Program-made: the position numbers and the translations under genes
Origin: Bombus terrestris
Lineage: Eukaryota; Arthropoda; Insecta; Hymenoptera; Apidae
Length of the DNA stretch: 64,000 nucleotides
Direction of reading: 5' to 3'
Assembly (NCBI RefSeq): GCF_910591885.1
Contig: NC_063272.1
Span: 13,590,364-13,654,363, forward strand
Shown: positions 58,901 to 64,000 of the stretch, piece by piece
How the letters are laid out: every line of letters starts with the position of its first letter
How positions within the stretch are numbered: the first letter of the stretch is position 1
Notes under the pieces: generated by a model
The model's database searches: none
Seen by the model: the letters and a program-made list of their open reading frames with translations, nothing else
What the model was told of the DNA's origin: nothing

Positions 58901-60116
58901 GGCGAAAGAAGAATCGTCAGAGCAGCGATTGGCCGGGAGTATCGATCGTTCGACCGATACCGCTTTATTGTCTTCCGACCAATAAGAAGAGCGTGCATTT
59001 TCGTCTTCTATTATTGATATTTCGTTGTCAATAGACTCGCAGATAATACGCTCGCGTATTCACCAGTCCCTGATAATGTTCAGCACGATGTTTTCGTGAA
59101 ATGAGAAACGAGAAGCGAAACGATCGGTCGACTAACGCGTGTCGGGATGACACGGATATCTGTACTTTATCAGCCTCGTGCATTGTTATTGCAAAATTCT
59201 GCTGCGTGAAATCGCGCCGATGAATCGTACTTGACAATACCGCTATGTATTGGTCGCTTCAGCCATGTCCCATAATTTTGTTCGAACGATCGATTACCAC
59301 AGCGTTATTAATTTCTCTTTTCCATTAGTCAGAGGACGTTTGGTGATTGTTATTCGGTATTATTTATCGAGTTAGCCGATATCGTTGATCAGGAAAAAAA
59401 AAAGATCTAATCTTCTTATCTAGATACATCACGTTTCACTCCTTGATTGTACTTCGTTTCATATTCACGTTTTAACTTTGCAATGTTTGAAGAATACACG
59501 TGTATCGCTCGACATTCCTCTGCCTTTGCATATTTGCTGTGATCAACTACTTTGCAGACGAATCTATTAGCCTCTTCAAGGGCGAATTTTTGGGGAAAAA
59601 ATAATTGCTCGTTATTGATCAAGTGTTTATTTAAATATACAGATACGTGAAGCGTGACAGCTGAACATGGTCGAAATTATTGACGATAGAATAAAACGTT
59701 GTTGAGAAAATTTTTAATATTCTGGGAGCCACGACTTGTCGCGTGATTGAATTCTCTGTACATGAAGGAATCGAGAATATCTCAAGGTCACTTCTATTTA
59801 TCTAAATAGAACATTTTTCTATACATTGCTTGATGCACTTTTTAATTCTTTACAAACAAGTAATAAGGTAAATCGAAAATATAAGATCGAAAAGCGATTA
59901 GATAAAAAAATACGTTAGCTTTAATGTATTTAAAACTTATCGTATGTATCATGAAAAACAAAAACAGAAAAATACTACATTGTTTCTCCCTGTCTTTCGT
60001 ATTGCATCACCAATATTTTCCACAATATTCAGCTGTCACACTTTACGTTTATAGCCCTGTATATTTGTGGGTACTAAATGGAAGATACAATACTCGAAGA
60101 GTATATTGATAGGTCC
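55961..60116. other. Intergenic or intronic desert
   Basis: The most AT-rich and ORF-poor part of the window. No frame of 60 codons occurs between 56.3 and 59.0 kb, and no RNA, repeat or mobile element was recognised. Confidence 0.5.
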
Positions 60117-60254
60117 AAGAAACATAGTTTCTTTTTTTTTTATTTAATTTGTACTTTAATTTGTCCAGCTGGATATTTGGTAAATTTTTCTAACTAAATT
60201 GCTAAATAACATATGGGTGGCTACCCCCAGCGGGATACCATCCAGAAACGTAGT
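60117..60254 (-). mobile_element. Jockey-like LINE, 116-bp 3' UTR insertion with target-site duplications
   Basis: The insert 60128-60243 is the reverse complement of the same 3' UTR seen at 45.7 and 47.1 kb (GGTATCCCGCTGGGGGTAGC ... CCAGCTGGA, then an A-rich tail). It is flanked by AGAAACATAGT at 60117-60127 and AGAAACGTAGT at 60244-60254 (10 of 11), which fixes both insertion points. No coding sequence was carried along, so it is a very strongly 5'-truncated copy. Confidence 0.9.
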
Positions 60255-61067
60255 GTACACATATATGATCATATCTTCCAGAATTATACTTCAATTACAG
60301 AAAAAGTAAACCTACACATACGTATCGATATCTTTGAAGAGGTTAGCACTAGAAACAGATGATAATCTTCTATTTCTTTTTTTCTAATGCATTATATATA
60401 GTTATGTACGTAGTTATATATAGATATGGTATTGAAGATAATTTATATATAAGATAATTTATCTCAGGAATGTAAGTCAATTTTAAGGGAATATAATTTA
60501 TTATTGATATAAAACGTATTCCGATTTATTCGAGACGCTACTTTTATTCAGGATGGTAGGAAACGTGTAAAATAGTCAGTTTCATTCGCCCTTGTCGACG
60601 ATTCTACAAAGAATAAATCGAATGTACTGGAGGTCGCAGTCGCAAAATATCAGGATCCGCTAGTTTACGACACCGTAAGGGCGAGGGCTTAAAATTTATG
60701 CCACCCTCAAATGTCGACGCTCTTTCTTCCTACAGCCGAGGGTAACGATGGCCAAGTAGTCGACCCGGACGTTCGTACTTGACATTTTCTTACAGGAATA
60801 TTCACGTCTGGTAACCTCAATTGTATTTTTCGGAATGAAGCCTAAATTACAGAAAAACAAAACCTACATTCACATGCAGTGATTACAGTAAGTTAATCTG
60901 ATCGACCAGAGAGCTTTTTGCCAAATGATGGAGCATCGGATAACCAAGCCACTGGTTTCTGCCCATTGTATCCCTTTGCCCTCCGAACCTCACCGTCTAA
61001 ATTAGCCACCGCTCGTAGGCAACGATCTATAACAATAGCAAAACCACGTTTCAGAGTAACCCCGAAT
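60255..61067. other. Non-coding stretch
   Basis: AT-rich on the left. A GC-richer block at 60.58-60.78 kb has no frame I recognise. A short phrase (ATTACAGAAAAA..AAACCTACA) occurs near 60293 and 60845. Confidence 0.4.
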
Positions 61068-61265
61068 ATGGAACAACGCGATGCGTTTTGCGTCAGAGAA
61101 TTATTTTACGATGGAGTAGAGGAGCGTTTATACGCCATAGCGGGCGTTTGTGTATCTGTGAAACAGGCAGTTCGTGCGCTTGTTATTAGAGAAAATCTTT
61201 GTACCGCAGCTGTTTTGTATGATAATGCGGCAAACTTGCGAACAGCTACTACATGTCACCGTTAA
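61068..61265 (+). CDS. Candidate small ORF, 65 residues, unknown
   Basis: The ATG is in good context (GAATATGGAA). The frame reads MEQRDAFCVRELFYDGVEER, then LYAIAGVCVSVKQAVRALVI, and on to NAANLRTATTCHR before TAA. The middle is a moderately hydrophobic, helix-like stretch (YAIAGVCVSVKQAVRALVI) and the flanks are charged. The frame is also open upstream to about 60918 without an ATG. No splice evidence and no recognised family. Chosen only because composition and start context look protein-like. Confidence 0.22.
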   Translation: MEQRDAFCVRELFYDGVEERLYAIAGVCVSVKQAVRALVIRENLCTAAVLYDNAANLRTATTCHR

Positions 61266-62551
61266 AATCGGATTGATTCGAGGGGAAAACAATACATATC
61301 GCGTTGTTTAACTGGACTTAGTATCGATATTGTAGCGTGACAGATGCATGGACAACGTGTTGATAAACGTGGCTGTCCTTATTCAATAAATCTTATTAAA
61401 TAAATCCCCTATCGAAATTTAGATGACGATCTAATCTATATTTGCGATGACTATTTATGTAGACGTTCCATGATACCCGTGTAAACACAGATGCGATTAT
61501 TTTTGTGTGCGTAGATGATCTAATCGTGTCGATAAAAAATGATAGATACGTAATCGATGATTTAGTTACTCTATAAAGTAGATATTTTTCGCGTACATAC
61601 AACGCGCGTCAATGTCAAGCTTCCTGAAATTTCATTAACGCTAAACTGAAACGCGATAACAATAACTGTATCGGTAAAATTCGAAACCATTTGGAAAATG
61701 TGTACGGAGGTTACAACGTATTTATTAATATTAAATGTAGACATAGTACTCAAGTATCCACGATATCGTCACATGTACGTGACTTATCAGAAGTTGTCAA
61801 ACTACCCGGCTGTGATAGACACGAGGGTAGAGAACATATTCGTCTACGACAAATGTTCGATACGATTCTCATTCATTAGAGCTGGCTTTATGGAGTACCA
61901 CACGTGCTCAAATATTCCCTGCCTTTCCCTTGCTACCCGACATCGGGTTTCAATTTGTGGCTCCGATTCTTGTAACGTGGTAACTGGTGTATCAAGTAGC
62001 ACATTTTTTATGTAACCTATCACGTTGGCCTATAACTCATATATATTCCTTTTCTACGTAAAAAACTAAATAGTAGGACGAAGTATCGCAATATGTGAAG
62101 ACTGCAGAGGAAGAACATGACAAGTCGCATTTTCTATCTTTTACAGAGAAGCAGTTCTCAACCAATCCCGTGTTTCCAAAATCTATTTTCGAAACTAAAC
62201 ATGTGTTCTTTCATCCCGTCCAAAATTTATAAAATATCTTGGCTTCCACAAAACTTCGTCAATTTGTCAGCTATTTTTAAAATACACGTCTTTGGAGCTA
62301 GCAGATGCTCATTTCCGATTACGTCACCCTCAAATTCTCCTCCCCTGATCGCATAATGACACTGGAACCAGGAAATGTACTTGTCATGTTTCTCCGCTGT
62401 AATCTACATATTTTATATCGTATAAAGTCGTCCGTCCGTTTGAAAACGATACTCGTATTTAGAAACGAAATTCGTACACGCTTAATGGAATAATAAGATC
62501 GTTGAAAATGACTCGTTTAATGATAATTTTGACAGGAAAAAAAAAGCAACT
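61266..62551. other. Non-coding stretch
   Basis: AT-rich. Several 60-105 codon frames on both strands, none recognised. Confidence 0.4.
62537..62545 (-). terminator. Pol III terminator of tRNA-Ala
   Basis: A9 on the plus strand, i.e. T9 downstream of the minus-strand tRNA, six bases past its 3' end. Confidence 0.85.
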
Positions 62552-62624
62552 TGGAGGCGCCGGGCATCGATCCCGGTACCTCTCGCATGCTAAGCGAGCG
62601 CTCTACCATCTGAGCTACGCCCCC
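62552..62624 (-). tRNA. tRNA-Ala (anticodon AGC)
   Basis: A 73-nt cloverleaf on the minus strand, decoding GCU (GCC by A34-to-inosine wobble, known for this tRNA). The acceptor GGGGGCG pairs with CGCCTCC and keeps the G3-T70 wobble that marks alanine tRNAs for alanyl-tRNA synthetase. The discriminator is A. The anticodon stem is CTCGC/GCGAG, and the loop TTAGCAT places AGC at plus 62589-62591. The T arm is CCGGG ATCGATG CCCGG; the first T-loop base is A rather than T, as is common in animal tRNA-Ala. A and B boxes are present, with no intron and no CCA. A T9 terminator follows. Confidence 0.97.
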
Positions 62625-63397
62625 TGATAACAGACGCTCGAATTCTGCGAAACTTCCGGAGCAAAGCTCCGATAGCGTGACACAATTTCTTCTAATTGAT
62701 TTTTCGCTGACTTGGCAGCGTTAATTGACAGCCGGTTAATTAAGAAGTCGATGCAACCGATTAGACGTAAGAATCGAACTATTGTCCTTCGAGGAATTTG
62801 TTTATCGAGGGTCTCCACTGTGTTGGTTGGTCATTGTTGAGTCATCGTCAGTGTATGTCAGATCGTTGCACTCTATCGTTTAACTAAATGCTAATCATAC
62901 GATATTACGAACATAATTACTGAATCGAAAATTATTTCAAAATATTCGAACGATGTACGAGCTTCTGCTAATTACTTCGAAAGCTGCTGCCATCTTGGAT
63001 TTCCAATTGGCAACAATTGATTCTATATACGTGTAACCTCCGCTCGGTCTTAGTTGCCGAGATATAGGCAAAAATCTGTCGGTACTACCACTACAGTGAA
63101 TTCTGTCTATAATTGTGAGTATGCGTTGGTATCGGTTATCAGCCGCCTTGCAGCGCGGCGGCGGCGCCCCGATTTAAAAAGCTAACCCAAACCCAACTCT
63201 TATCTTTTGTTTATACGTAGTGCATGTAAACGGGGGCTGCGTGTGCTTGAGTATTCTGGGATCAATTCAACTTACAATTCTGTATACAACTGCGTATTAA
63301 AAGTGATTATCTGTTTCTTCACGACGGATCAGATCCGCAGGATAAAAAGACATTACCCTTTAGATTTAAACATTAGATTCAGCTAGAATCATTTATT

Positions 63398-63483
63398 ATT
63401 CACGTTATAGCACCATGCCAGAATAATTTACTTATAATTCTCAATGAGAATTGATTGTAAAATACTCGCAAATAAAAGAAAGA
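63398..63483 (+). mobile_element. Element B copy 3
   Basis: Contains CACCATGCCAGAATAATTTA and the hairpin core (stem AATTCTC/GAGAATT around AAT), followed by TTGATTGTAAAATACTCGC and an AAATAAAAGAAAG tail. It is collinear with B copy 1 over about 70 bases and is the longest copy at the 5' side. Target-site duplications are tentative: AGAATCATTTATT at 63385-63397 and AGAATCTATTTGTT at 63484-63497. Confidence 0.7.
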
Positions 63484-63495
63484 AGAATCTATTTG

Positions 63496-63533
63496 TTCGA
63501 CCGATCGCGAGGAAGCGCGTCAACGAGAGTGGG
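63496..63533 (+). repeat. Dispersed repeat fragment, also at 15296-15333
   Basis: See the entry at 15296. Here it directly follows element B copy 3. Confidence 0.55.
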
Positions 63534-64000
63534 GCAGGCGGTCACAAGTTTCAGCTATAAACAATAACACAATTACAATTCATGCTATGCTTTATATTTT
63601 ATCGTTATCATCTGAAATTGGAGACATTCCAGTCGCGATTTCGAGGCGTTTAATTTTCCACTTTCAAAATCGTGTTGTCGTTGGAAGAGATCTTCAAAGA
63701 TGTTTCTTGCTGTCTCGCATATGCGATTGTGTATGACTATCTAGATTCGTAAAGTATAGAATAAAGATAAAGGATATCAGTGGCTGACGGATGTAAACAG
63801 ATCGCCAAGCAACGAACTTGCGACTGTGTCACAGACACGCACACATACGGGTAAAATTCTATGTAGCGGCACCCACAATTTTTACAAATTTATATCTCGA
63901 AAACTAGAAGAGTCTGACGATAACGATAAAGTTCAAAATATTCGTTTCTACGACATATTAAAAATCATCGAAATGGAAGAGAGCAGCAGCTTTCTAAATT

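Larger units (their letters stand above)
62625..64000. other. Non-coding stretch to window end
   Basis: AT-rich, with a GC-rich patch at 63.14-63.18 kb (GGCGGCGGCGCCCC). Holds element B copy 3, the second copy of the 15.3-kb repeat fragment, and two related TATATCTCG-type motifs in opposite orientation (about 63045-63075 and 63880-63910). No gene seen. Confidence 0.4.

Noticed and set aside
60290..60875. Near-repeat of ATTACAGAAAAA..AAACCTACA at 60.29 and 60.85 kb
   Set aside because: Only about 30 bases and A-rich. No element structure.
1..64000. CRISPR arrays, rRNA genes, microRNA precursors of well-known insect families, endogenous viral genes
   Set aside because: Read for characteristic sequences by eye and none seen. 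A computed search would be more sensitive.

Overview
The window is eukaryotic nuclear DNA, most likely from an insect and probably a bee, ant or wasp. It is AT-rich but full of CpG words such as TCGA and ATCG. It carries interrupted nuclear tRNA genes with no CCA, long AT and CT microsatellites, and 5'-truncated non-LTR retrotransposons. One of those families has a C-terminal Cys motif tail (ARF.CG ... RCRLC) that I associate with hymenopteran genomes. No operons, bacterial gene order, rRNA or CRISPR array was seen. The species call is inference.

The only genes I can call with high confidence are five Pol III tRNA genes: tRNA-Lys(CTT) on the minus strand at 31.6 kb, three tandem tRNA-Lys(TTT) on the plus strand at 36.6-37.0 kb, and tRNA-Ala(AGC) on the minus strand at 62.6 kb. 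The TTT trio comes from repeated duplication of a unit of about 170 bp.

The second supported layer is mobile DNA. There are three kinds of LINE 3' ends: a Cys-motif tail family (7.6 and 27.7 kb), a second reverse-transcriptase tail ending in (TAA)n (18.5 kb), and a Jockey-like family with three copies sharing one 3' UTR (45.5, 47.1 and 60.1 kb). A short A-tailed retroelement, called B here, has three copies (47.3, 47.6 and 63.4 kb). One B copy sits inside a Jockey-like copy with a perfect 11-bp target-site duplication. A Tc1-like terminal motif lies at 13.3 kb.

No protein-coding gene could be identified by family. Most long open frames are what chance allows in 64 kb of this composition, and many lack an ATG. 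I list a handful of low-confidence candidate exons. They were chosen because an open frame coincides with good splice sites, a signal-peptide-like start or a good start context: 6.6 kb (with a possible core promoter 5' of it), 19.4, 23.3, 29.6, 53.9, 55.6 and 61.1 kb. They lie on both strands and cannot be joined into one gene by eye. The rest looks like intron or intergenic DNA with local GC-rich islands.
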